Assembly: GCF_031451695.1 (NCBI RefSeq)
Contig: NZ_JARWAM010000009.1
Location: 62,001-126,000 of the forward strand
Reading direction: 5' to 3'
DNA: 64,000 nucleotides
Origin: Franzmannia qiaohouensis
GTDB taxonomy: Bacteria; Pseudomonadota; Gammaproteobacteria; Pseudomonadales; Halomonadaceae
Positions 58,086 through 64,000 of the stretch are shown here, piece after piece; positions within the stretch are counted from its first letter, which is position 1; every line of letters starts with the position of its first letter. The notes below the pieces were generated by a model, which did no database searches, was not told the DNA's origin, and saw only the letters and a list, made by a program, of their open reading frames with translations. A program made the position numbers and the translations under genes.

Positions 58086-59588
58086 ATGAAGTACAAGGAC
58101 CTGCGCGACTTCATCGCGGCGCTCGAGGCGCGTGGCGAGCTGGTGAGGGTCACCGCCGAGGTCGACCCCTACCTCGAGATCACCGAGATCTGCGATCGCA
58201 CCCTGCGCGCCGGCGGGCCGGCGCTGCTGTTCGAGAACGTCAAGGGCTATGACATGCCGCTGCTCGGCAACCTGTTCGGCACCCCGCATCGGGTCGCGCT
58301 GGGCATGGGTGAGGACTCGGTGGAGGCGCTCAGCGAGGTCGGCAAGCTGCTGGCCTTCCTCAAGGAGCCGGACCCGCCCAAGGGCATGCGCGATGCCTGG
58401 AGCAAGCTGCCGATCTTCAAGCAGGTGATGAGCATGGGGCCCAAGGTGGTGCGCTCCTCGCCGGTGCAGGAGGTGATCCTCGAAGGCGATGCGGTGGATC
58501 TCGACCGCCTGCCGATCCAGCACTGCTGGCCGGGGGACGCCGCACCGCTGGTGACCTGGGCGCTGGTGGTGACCCGCGGGCCGCACAAGAAGCGCCAGAA
58601 CCTGGGCATCTACCGCCAGCAGAAGCTGGGCAAGAACCGGCTGATCATGCGCTGGCTCTCCCACCGCGGCGGGGCGCTGGATTTCCAGGAGTTCCAGAAG
58701 GCCAACCCCGGCCAGCCGTTCCCGGTGGCGGTGGCGCTGGGCGCCGATCCGGCGACCATCCTCGGTGCGGTCACGCCGGTGCCGGATTCGCTCTCCGAGT
58801 ACGCCTTCGCCGGCCTCCTGCGGGGCTCGCGCACCGAGTTGATCAAGTGCGGCCACGCCGACCTCGAGGTGCCGGCCTCGGCAGAAGTGATCCTCGAGGG
58901 CTATATCTACCCCGACGACATGGCCCCCGAGGGGCCCTACGGCGATCACACCGGCTACTACAACGAGGTCGAGCACTTCCCGGTCTTCAGCGTCGAGCGC
59001 ATGACCATGCGCCGTGATGCCATCTATCACTCGACCTACACCGGCCGACCGCCGGACGAACCGGCGATCCTTGGGCTGGCGCTGAATGAAGTCTTCGTGC
59101 CGATCCTGCGCAAGCAGTTCCCCGAGATCGTCGACTTCTATCTGCCCCCGGAGGGCTGCTCCTACCGCATGGCGGTGGTGACCATGAAGAAGCAGTACCC
59201 CGGCCACGCCAAGCGCGTGATGATGGGGGTGTGGAGCTTCTTGCGCCAGTTCATGTACACCAAGTTCGTGGTGGTGCTCGATGATGACGTCAGCGCCCGA
59301 GACTGGAAGGATGTGATCTGGGCGATCACTACACGCATGGACCCGGCGCGGGACACCGTACTGGTCGAAAATACCCCCATCGACTATCTCGACTTTGCTT
59401 CGCCGGTCGCTGGCCTCGGCTCCAAGATGGGACTCGATGCCACCAGCAAATGGCCCGGCGAGACCGATCGTGAGTGGGGTACGCCGATCGTCATGGACGA
59501 AGGCATCAAGCAGTCGGTGACCGCGCGCTGGGACTCGCTTGGCATTCCGCTCCCGGGCGATGCCACCACAGACAAGAGGACGCCATGA
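58086..59588 (+). CDS. ubiD: UbiD, 4-hydroxy-3-polyprenylbenzoate decarboxylase
   Basis: UbiD decarboxylates the polyprenylated benzoate ring in ubiquinone synthesis using prenylated FMN made by UbiX. The 500-residue protein begins MKYKDLRDFIAALEARGELV and contains LPIQHCWPGDAAP, GIYRQQKLGKNRLIMRWLSH (part of the cofactor site), the GSRTELIKC segment and EGPYGDHTGYYN. AGGAAG precedes the ATG. The stop overlaps the fre start as ATGA. Confidence 0.97.
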   Translation: MKYKDLRDFIAALEARGELVRVTAEVDPYLEITEICDRTLRAGGPALLFENVKGYDMPLLGNLFGTPHRVALGMGEDSVEALSEVGKLLAFLKEPDPPKGMRDAWSKLPIFKQVMSMGPKVVRSSPVQEVILEGDAVDLDRLPIQHCWPGDAAPLVTWALVVTRGPHKKRQNLGIYRQQKLGKNRLIMRWLSHRGGALDFQEFQKANPGQPFPVAVALGADPATILGAVTPVPDSLSEYAFAGLLRGSRTELIKCGHADLEVPASAEVILEGYIYPDDMAPEGPYGDHTGYYNEVEHFPVFSVERMTMRRDAIYHSTYTGRPPDEPAILGLALNEVFVPILRKQFPEIVDFYLPPEGCSYRMAVVTMKKQYPGHAKRVMMGVWSFLRQFMYTKFVVVLDDDVSARDWKDVIWAITTRMDPARDTVLVENTPIDYLDFASPVAGLGSKMGLDATSKWPGETDREWGTPIVMDEGIKQSVTARWDSLGIPLPGDATTDKRTP

Positions 59589-60370
59589 CGGCACGCACCC
59601 TGACCTGCCTGGTCGACGAGGTCGAGAACCTCACTCCCGATGTCTTTCGCGTGAGCCTGGCGGGCCGCGCCGAGGCGGTTGCCCACGCGCCGGGGCAGTA
59701 TCTCGAGCTACAGCTCGACGATGACACCTGGGTGCCGTTCTCGATAGCCAATGCCCATCGCGGTGACGGCCTGATCGAGCTGCATATTCAGCACTGGCCG
59801 GAGCGCGAGAACTCTGCGCGCCTGCGTGAGCTGATGCAGGAGGCCAGTCGCCTGACCCTGCGCCTGCCTGGCGGTGACTGCGTACTCGACCCGGATAGCG
59901 AACGCCCACTGCTGCTGGTTGCCGCCGGTACCGGCTTCGCCCAGATGAAGGCGATCGTCGAGGCGGCGCTGGTCGCCGACCCGACGCGCGAGATCGATCT
60001 ATGGTGGGCGGCCCGCGAGCGCCGCGACCTCTACCTCGAGCGGCTGCCTCGCGAGTGGGCCGCCCAGTATCCTGGGGTCCGTTTCCATGCGGTCAGCGAG
60101 ATCGTCCCCGAGGAGCCGTTCGATGGTGAAGGCGTCAGCGGTCATCTGGGACGCGTCGACGCGGTACTCGGCAGCACGCTCAAGGATGTATCGGGTCACG
60201 ACGTCTATCTGTCCGGCTCGCCGGGGATGGTCTACGCCTGCGTCGACGTACTCGCTTCGCTGGGGCTCGATGCCTCGCGGGTGTTCTCCGACGTTTTTGC
60301 CTATGCGCCGCGAGACCCCCTGGTGCCCACCGTGGGCAGCTTGGTTAAGCAGCGGGAGGCCTTGAAGTGA
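59585..60370 (+). CDS. fre: NAD(P)H-flavin reductase
   Basis: Fre reduces free flavins with NAD(P)H. The 261-residue FNR-fold protein has the FAD/flavin motif VPFSIANAHR (usually RPFSIAS), the nucleotide-binding VAAGTGFAQMKAI, and the C-terminal YLSGSPGMVYACVDVL. No [2Fe-2S] ferredoxin domain is present. It overlaps ubiD by four bases. Reduced FMN is the substrate of UbiX, so pairing with ubiD makes biochemical sense (inference). Its stop overlaps the folM GTG start. The close group also includes CDP-deoxyglucoseen reductase-like annotations. Confidence 0.88.
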   Translation: MTARTLTCLVDEVENLTPDVFRVSLAGRAEAVAHAPGQYLELQLDDDTWVPFSIANAHRGDGLIELHIQHWPERENSARLRELMQEASRLTLRLPGGDCVLDPDSERPLLLVAAGTGFAQMKAIVEAALVADPTREIDLWWAARERRDLYLERLPREWAAQYPGVRFHAVSEIVPEEPFDGEGVSGHLGRVDAVLGSTLKDVSGHDVYLSGSPGMVYACVDVLASLGLDASRVFSDVFAYAPRDPLVPTVGSLVKQREALK

Positions 60371-61080
60371 GCGCCTCGCCGATCCTGATCACCGGTGGCG
60401 CCCAGCGCCTCGGCCGCCACTGTGCCGAGCGGTTGCTCGACGATGGTCACGAGCTGATCATCAGCTATCGTCGTGAACGCTCCGAACTCGAGACGCTGCG
60501 CGAGCGTGGGGTGACCACGCTGGCCGCGGACTTCTCCAGCGAGGCGGGCATTCTCGACTTTATCGAGCGACTCAAGGCGACGACCTCTTCGCTGCGGGCG
60601 ATCGTTCACAATGCCAGCGACTGGGCGCCGGATAGCCTCGACAGCGACGCCGGGGCGACCTTCGAGCGGCTATTCCGGGTGCATATGCAGGCCCCTTACC
60701 TGATCAACCTGCACTGCCGCGAGCTGCTCACCGCCTGCACTGAGCCGCAGCGCGATATCGTGCATATCACCGACTACGTGGTGCACAAGGGCTCGAAGAA
60801 GCATGCCGCCTACGCTGCCACCAAGGCCGGCCTCGATAACCTGACGCTGTCGTTTGCGGCCATGTATGCCCCGGAGATCCAGGTCAATGCCATTGCCCCG
60901 GCGCTGATCATGCTCAACGAGGGTGATGACGAGGCCTATATCGAGAAGGTCAAGGCCAAGTCGGCGATGCAGATGATCCCCGGCCCCGGGGTGATCTACC
61001 AGAGCCTGCGCTACCTGCTCGACAACCGCTATGTCACCGGCATTACGCTGCCGGTCGATGGCGGGCGTCACCTGCGCTAG
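60367..61080 (+). CDS. folM: FolM-type dihydromonapterin reductase
   Basis: FolM reduces dihydromonapterin (and weakly dihydrofolate) with NADPH. The 237-residue short-chain dehydrogenase has ITGGAQRLGRH, HNASDW, the catalytic YAATKAG in KHAAYAATKAGLDN and a terminal LPVDGGRHLR that matches E. coli FolM closely, as do IVHITDYVV and NAIAPALI. It starts with GTG overlapping fre. Generic SDR is the alternative, but the match is strong along the whole length. Confidence 0.9.
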   Translation: MSASPILITGGAQRLGRHCAERLLDDGHELIISYRRERSELETLRERGVTTLAADFSSEAGILDFIERLKATTSSLRAIVHNASDWAPDSLDSDAGATFERLFRVHMQAPYLINLHCRELLTACTEPQRDIVHITDYVVHKGSKKHAAYAATKAGLDNLTLSFAAMYAPEIQVNAIAPALIMLNEGDDEAYIEKVKAKSAMQMIPGPGVIYQSLRYLLDNRYVTGITLPVDGGRHLR

Positions 61081-61125
61081 AATGGCGCCTATTCAGCATT
61101 CGCCCAACATGGTCAGGAGAGAGCT

Positions 61126-61251
61126 ATGGCGGAACAGGACCCCAACTTCAAAGACGATAGCGGCCTGCTGGCGATCACCATCGGCCTGGTGGTGCTGGTG
61201 GCCATGAGTGCCCTGCCGGCCACCATCGGCATAATCCAATTGCTCGGTTGA
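61126..61251 (+). CDS. Predicted 41-aa single-pass membrane protein
   Basis: A short frame with a strong AGGAGAGAG ribosome site encodes MAEQDPNFKDDSGLL followed by a membrane segment (about residues 15-37) and ends IIQLLG. The N-terminus is acidic and probably faces the cytoplasm or periplasm; topology is uncertain. It begins 45 bases after folM and ends 14 bases before the predicted DAHP-synthase leader promoter. I know no family for it. The ribosome site and hydrophobic pattern support translation. Confidence 0.65.
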   Translation: MAEQDPNFKDDSGLLAITIGLVVLVAMSALPATIGIIQLLG

Positions 61252-61264
61252 GGCGACTGAATAC

Positions 61265-61292
61265 TTGCCAAGCGCACTCAGCGCGGTAGGAT
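61265..61292 (+). promoter_or_regulatory. Predicted promoter of DAHP-synthase leader
   Basis: TTGCCA, 16-base spacer, TAGGAT. A start near 61299 places the first leader ATG about 22 bases downstream, as expected for an attenuator transcript. Confidence 0.6.
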
Positions 61293-61320
61293 AGAGACCA
61301 CTGCACACTCGGAGCGAACC

Positions 61321-61449
61321 ATGACCGTTAGCCACCGCCAATTCACCAGCGCCAACGCGATGCCCGCCATCGTCGTTGCTGCGCGGTCCTGGGTGGGCGG
61401 CTATTGGTATTGGTTTAGCGCCGGTGTGCCGGCGATGCGGTCGCGCTGA
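61321..61449 (+). CDS. Aromatic leader peptide 1 (attenuator)
   Basis: A 42-residue frame with GGAG six bases before its ATG. Near the middle it reads WVGGYWYWF: three Trp, two Tyr and one Phe within nine codons (61390-61416). Such runs are the sensor of ribosome-mediated attenuation in aromatic amino-acid operons. The stop codon lies in the loop of a following 15-bp hairpin, and a rho-independent terminator comes 48 bases after the stop. The gene controlled would be the DAHP synthase at 61730. The peptide itself probably has no function beyond being translated. Confidence 0.85.
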   Translation: MTVSHRQFTSANAMPAIVVAARSWVGGYWYWFSAGVPAMRSR

Positions 61450-61467
61450 CCCATCGCCAGGCACACC
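61423..61467 (+). promoter_or_regulatory. Attenuator hairpin overlapping leader-1 stop
   Basis: 61423-61437 pairs with 61452-61467 in 15 base pairs with one bulged A (61459); the leader stop codon is in the loop. A competing 9-bp pairing joins 61473-61481 with 61508-61516, which lies in the top of the terminator. Confidence 0.65.
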
Positions 61468-61496
61468 CCACACGGGTTGCCTCCACCATCTCTCAG

Positions 61497-61534
61497 AACC
61501 CCCGGTCGGCAACCCGACCGGGGGTTTTGTTTTT
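61497..61534 (+). terminator. Attenuator terminator before DAHP synthase
   Basis: A perfect 13-bp stem AACCCCCGGTCGG with loop CAAC is followed by TTTTGTTTTT. It lies between leader peptides 1 and 2, upstream of the enzyme gene on the same strand, so it must be conditional. Confidence 0.9.
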
Positions 61535-61562
61535 GACATCATGTTTAACGAGGAGCCCGACC

Positions 61563-61724
61563 ATGTTCGACCGTATCGCCTTCCCTCTGCTGTCATGCAC
61601 CGCTTACTACCGTGGCTATGGCAGCTGGCGATTTAGCGGCGTCCGGTCGGCTCAGCTCGCCACCTCCGGCCGGGAGATCATCGGTGGCCATTCGACCCGA
61701 TGTTCGACACCCTGCACGAGGTAA
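61563..61724 (+). CDS. Aromatic leader peptide 2, coupled to DAHP synthase
   Basis: A 53-residue frame with AGGAG seven bases before its ATG. It carries AYYRGYGSWRF, that is, three Tyr, one Trp and one Phe within eleven codons, followed by SGV as in leader 1 (WFSAGV). It ends five bases before the DAHP synthase ATG, and the enzyme's GAGG site lies inside its last codons. It begins after the terminator, so it is only made in read-through transcripts. It may add a second, translational control step or be a decayed duplicate of leader 1. Confidence 0.65.
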   Translation: MFDRIAFPLLSCTAYYRGYGSWRFSGVRSAQLATSGREIIGGHSTRCSTPCTR

Positions 61725-61729
61725 CCGCC

Positions 61730-62812
61730 ATGACCATCACCCTGCTCAAGCCTACCCCCAGCGATGCCGCCCCCGCCACAGGGCTCGCCGAACCCGCTAT
61801 CGAGGCCGCCACGCCGCTGCCCACTCCCCAGGCGCTGCGCCAGCAGCTACCCCTCGATGGCGAACTGCGCCAACGAGTCGCCACCCAGCGCGAGGAGGTC
61901 AAGGCGATTCTCGATGGACGCGACGACCGCCTGCTGGTGGTCGTAGGGCCCTGTTCGGTACATGACCCCAAGGCGGCCCGAGAATACGCCGAGAACCTCA
62001 GCGTGCTGGCACGCCAGGTCGAGGACCAATTGCTGCTGGTGATGCGCGTGTATGTCGAGAAGCCGCGTACCACGGTAGGCTGGAAGGGGCTGGCCTACGA
62101 TCCGCACCTCGACGGCAGCGACGATATGGCCCATGGCCTCGCCCAGTCGCGGGCGCTGATGCGCGACGTGATTGGCCTGGGGCTGCCGGTTGCCACCGAG
62201 CTGCTGCAACCGATGGTCGCCAGTTATCTCGATGATCTGCTGGCGTGGACGGCGATCGGTGCGCGTACCACCGAATCCCAGGTGCACCGCGAGCTGGCCA
62301 GCGGGCTGGCGGCGGCGGTGGGCTTCAAGAACGCCACCGATGGTGGTACCCAGGTGGCTATCGATGCCATCCAGGCGGCCGCCCATGGCCATCGCTACCC
62401 CGCGCTTTCCGCCTCGGGGGCGCCATGCCTGCAGCATACCCCGGGCAATCGGCACACGCATGTGGTGCTGCGCGGTGGCCATGGCGAGCCCAACTACCAG
62501 GCCGAGCACGTGGCGGCGACCCGCCGCGCCCTGGAGGCGGCGGGCCTGACGCCGCGGCTGATGGTAGACTGCAGCCACGCCAATTCGCGCAAGGACCATC
62601 GCCGCCAGAGCGAGGTGCTGCTCGACGTGCTGGATCAGCGCTTGGCCGGCGAGACGGCGCTTTGTGGCGTGATGCTGGAGAGCCAGCTTTTCGAAGGCCG
62701 TCAGCCGCTCAAGCCAGGCGCTATGCGCTACGGCGTCTCGGTCACCGATGCCTGCATCGGCTGGGAGACCACCGAGCATCTGGTGAGTCTGGCCGCCGAG
62801 CGCTTGCGTTAA
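61730..62812 (+). CDS. aroG: 3-deoxy-7-phosphoheptulonate (DAHP) synthase, type I
   Basis: DAHP synthase joins phosphoenolpyruvate and erythrose 4-phosphate at the entry to aromatic amino-acid synthesis. The 360-residue protein has VVGPCSVHDPKAA with the metal-binding Cys, RVYVEKPRTTVGWKGL, ARTTESQVHRELASGL, VGFKNATDGG, and MVDCSHANSRKDH. The ATG at 61730 has GAGG upstream; an in-frame ATG at 61700 has none. Type I(alpha) membership (AroF/AroG/AroH) is clear, but which amino acid inhibits it cannot be read safely, so the symbol is nominal. The upstream region has two leader peptides rich in Trp, Tyr and Phe and a terminator. Confidence 0.93.
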   Translation: MTITLLKPTPSDAAPATGLAEPAIEAATPLPTPQALRQQLPLDGELRQRVATQREEVKAILDGRDDRLLVVVGPCSVHDPKAAREYAENLSVLARQVEDQLLLVMRVYVEKPRTTVGWKGLAYDPHLDGSDDMAHGLAQSRALMRDVIGLGLPVATELLQPMVASYLDDLLAWTAIGARTTESQVHRELASGLAAAVGFKNATDGGTQVAIDAIQAAAHGHRYPALSASGAPCLQHTPGNRHTHVVLRGGHGEPNYQAEHVAATRRALEAAGLTPRLMVDCSHANSRKDHRRQSEVLLDVLDQRLAGETALCGVMLESQLFEGRQPLKPGAMRYGVSVTDACIGWETTEHLVSLAAERLR

Positions 62813-62835
62813 CGCTATTCAAGGAACGCCTGTCG

Positions 62836-63348
62836 ATGAAGTTTCGTTTCGAATCCCATGAACCCGAGGTGTATCGCCGCAAGGCACGCCTGATTAGCGT
62901 GGCCATGGCGGCTCAGTTGATCGTACTGGGCATGCTGTTCGCGCAGCTGCTGACCCGTACCTTCGGCTCCAGCCTGTGGCTCAACGCCCTGGGAGTGCTG
63001 CTCGGGCTGGTCGCCACCAGCCTGGTGTTCGCGGCGCTGCGCGAGCGGCCGTGGATGCAGGAGATGCGCTACGTGTGGCAGCTCAAGCATCACCTGTCAC
63101 GGGTCAGCGGCTACCTGCCGGCGCTACGCCGCGGCGTCGCGGAGCACAACCATGTGGCGTTGGGGATTCTGAGCTTCTATCACCAGGGCATGGCGCAGCT
63201 CGCCGAGCTCAACGGGCGTACCCTGGACGATGACAGCGAACTGATCGCCGAGCGCCAGCAGCTACTCGAGCAGCGTGAGCGTCTAGGACTGCCACTCGAA
63301 GTCGACGGCTACGACACTGAGGATCTGGCCGCCTTCAAACGCGGCTAA
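62836..63348 (+). CDS. DUF3087-family membrane protein
   Basis: A 170-residue protein resembling the DUF3087 family of gammaproteobacteria: an N-terminal MKFRFESHEPEVYRRKARL, two membrane helices (about residues 20-41 and 47-67), then a cytoplasmic part with WMQEMRYVWQLKHHLSRVSGYL and ILSFYHQGMAQLAELNG. The function is unknown. AAGGA lies about ten bases before the ATG, 23 bases after the DAHP synthase gene, so co-transcription is possible. It is convergent with ppk across a repeat. Confidence 0.8.
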   Translation: MKFRFESHEPEVYRRKARLISVAMAAQLIVLGMLFAQLLTRTFGSSLWLNALGVLLGLVATSLVFAALRERPWMQEMRYVWQLKHHLSRVSGYLPALRRGVAEHNHVALGILSFYHQGMAQLAELNGRTLDDDSELIAERQQLLEQRERLGLPLEVDGYDTEDLAAFKRG

Positions 63349-63371
63349 GTTGTCTCGACGTCGGGACTGAT

Positions 63372-63550
63372 CTGCCGGTAGGCCTTCGAGGAGGCGCTGT
63401 AAACCTATCCTTGGGCGCTACCTACGCCCTGCTGCGCTCTCGCATCCTGCTCCGCTTGCAGGGCCGGTGCTGGCCATCCATGGCCAGCCCGTTCGGAGCA
63501 GTGCTCCTCACCCATGGCGTAGAACCTCCTCTACGACCTACCGCCAGCGT
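63372..63550 (-). repeat. Family-1 palindromic repeat, copy G (long form)
   Basis: About 179 bases, the reverse-oriented relative of copy F. On the minus strand it has CTGGCC-ATGGAT-GGCCAG (63470-63487) and a weaker second hairpin CC-C-AAGGAT-A-GG. It lies between the DUF3087 gene and ppk, in the sense of ppk. The 227-base gap holds nothing else. Confidence 0.8.
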
Positions 63551-63576
63551 CCCTCGATCGGATAGCCCTCAGCGTA

Positions 63577-64000
63577 TCAGGTCTTGCTGGCGTAGGCGTA
63601 GAGCAACGTCTCCTGGGCGCTGATCGGCGCGGTGTCGCCCAGTTCTCGCTTGGTATAGCCGCCGTCGCTGTCGAGCAGCCAGCTCTGGCAATTGTCGACC
63701 AGGTAGGTCTCGAGGTCCTTGCGTACCCGGGCGGCCAGCTTGCGGTCGAGGATCGGGAAGCAGGTCTCGACGCGATGGAACATGTTGCGCTCCATAAAGT
63801 CGGCGCTGGAGGCCCACACCTCAGGACTGGCGTCGTTGTGGAAGTAGAATACCCGGGTGTGCTCGAGGAAGCGGCCGATGATCGAGCGCACCCGGATATT
63901 GTCCGAGATCCCCGGCACGCCGGGGCGCAGGCAGCACATCCCGCGAATGATCAGATCGCACTCCACCCCGGCGTGGGAAGCGCGATACAGCGCACGAATG
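63577..64000 (-). CDS. ppk: Polyphosphate kinase, C-terminal part (5' end outside window)
   Basis: About 141 codons of the C-terminal phospholipase-D-like domain of polyphosphate kinase 1, which makes polyphosphate from ATP. Recognisable segments are LYRASHAGVECDLIIRGMCCLRPG, split here as LYRASHAGVECDL and IIRGMCCLRPGVPG, then SIIGRFLEHTRVFYFHND and SADFMERNMFHRVE. The frame is open to the window edge. The end after ETLLYAYASKT is the natural C-terminus. The exopolyphosphatase gene is 8 kb away rather than adjacent. Confidence 0.95.
   Translation of the reverse strand, partial: IRALYRASHAGVECDLIIRGMCCLRPGVPGISDNIRVRSIIGRFLEHTRVFYFHNDASPEVWASSADFMERNMFHRVETCFPILDRKLAARVRKDLETYLVDNCQSWLLDSDGGYTKRELGDTAPISAQETLLYAYASKT

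Noticed and set aside
61533..61538. Exact TTGACA just after the attenuator terminator
   Set aside because: No acceptable -10 lies 15-19 bases downstream (the sequence there is GC-rich and holds the leader-2 ribosome site), so an internal promoter is not supported.

Overview
This window looks like a chromosomal housekeeping segment of a GC-rich halophilic gammaproteobacterium, most likely Halomonas or a close relative (Halomonadaceae). The reasons are the high GC content, acidic proteins, Pseudomonas-like gene orders (ftsYEX-rpoH, coaBC-dut, dapC-yffB-dapD-dapE, ubiD-fre-folM) and several families of palindromic intergenic repeats. I see no prophage, insertion sequence, CRISPR array, tRNA or rRNA. 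The genus is an inference from gene content.

Layout. 1-3375: end of ftsY, then ftsE, ftsX and rpoH. 3445-8275 (minus): slmA, argB, algC, dut, coaBC. 8461-13021: radC, rpmB, rpmG, mutM, rlmI, a DUF2007/zinc-ribbon protein and a hotdog thioesterase. 13171-18792: ald, trpS, a YeeE/YedE-type transporter and maeA. 19157-21895 (minus): acnA. 22174-25124: a small CPxC protein, a 2-Cys peroxiredoxin, trxB, slyX and a membrane-tethered cold-shock-domain protein. 25225-32989 (minus): an unknown gene, dapE, dapD, yffB, dapC, glnD, map. 33283-54372: a long translation and envelope run from rpsB, tsf, pyrH and frr through uppS, cdsA, dxr, rseP, bamA, skp and lpxD-fabZ-lpxA-lpxB to rnhB, dnaE, accA and tilS. 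54338-57568: ppx and rho. 58086-61080: ubiD, fre, folM. 61126-63348: a 41-aa membrane protein, an attenuator region with two aromatic leader peptides, a DAHP synthase and a DUF3087 protein. 63577-64000 (minus): the C-terminus of ppk.

How the genes work together. The 33-54 kb block joins translation factors, undecaprenyl-phosphate, phospholipid and isoprenoid synthesis, outer-membrane assembly, lipid A synthesis and malonyl-CoA supply. The dap block makes diaminopimelate for peptidoglycan and lysine, beside the PII uridylyltransferase. UbiD and Fre fit ubiquinone synthesis; FolM belongs to pterin metabolism. Peroxiredoxin and thioredoxin reductase form a peroxide-defence pair with an OxyR-like site upstream.

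The most unusual signals are non-coding. (1) Two tandem leader peptides rich in Trp, Tyr and Phe precede the DAHP synthase, with a classical terminator between them and the second coupled to the enzyme start. (2) Seven copies of an intergenic element fold as a closing stem plus two hairpins; stem sequences change in a compensatory way while GGA stays in every loop, as in CsrA/RsmA sites. (3) A second repeat family has a copy before tilS that carries a hairpin matching the CsrA consensus core. Start codons were moved from the longest possible frame wherever a ribosome binding site or family length argued for it.
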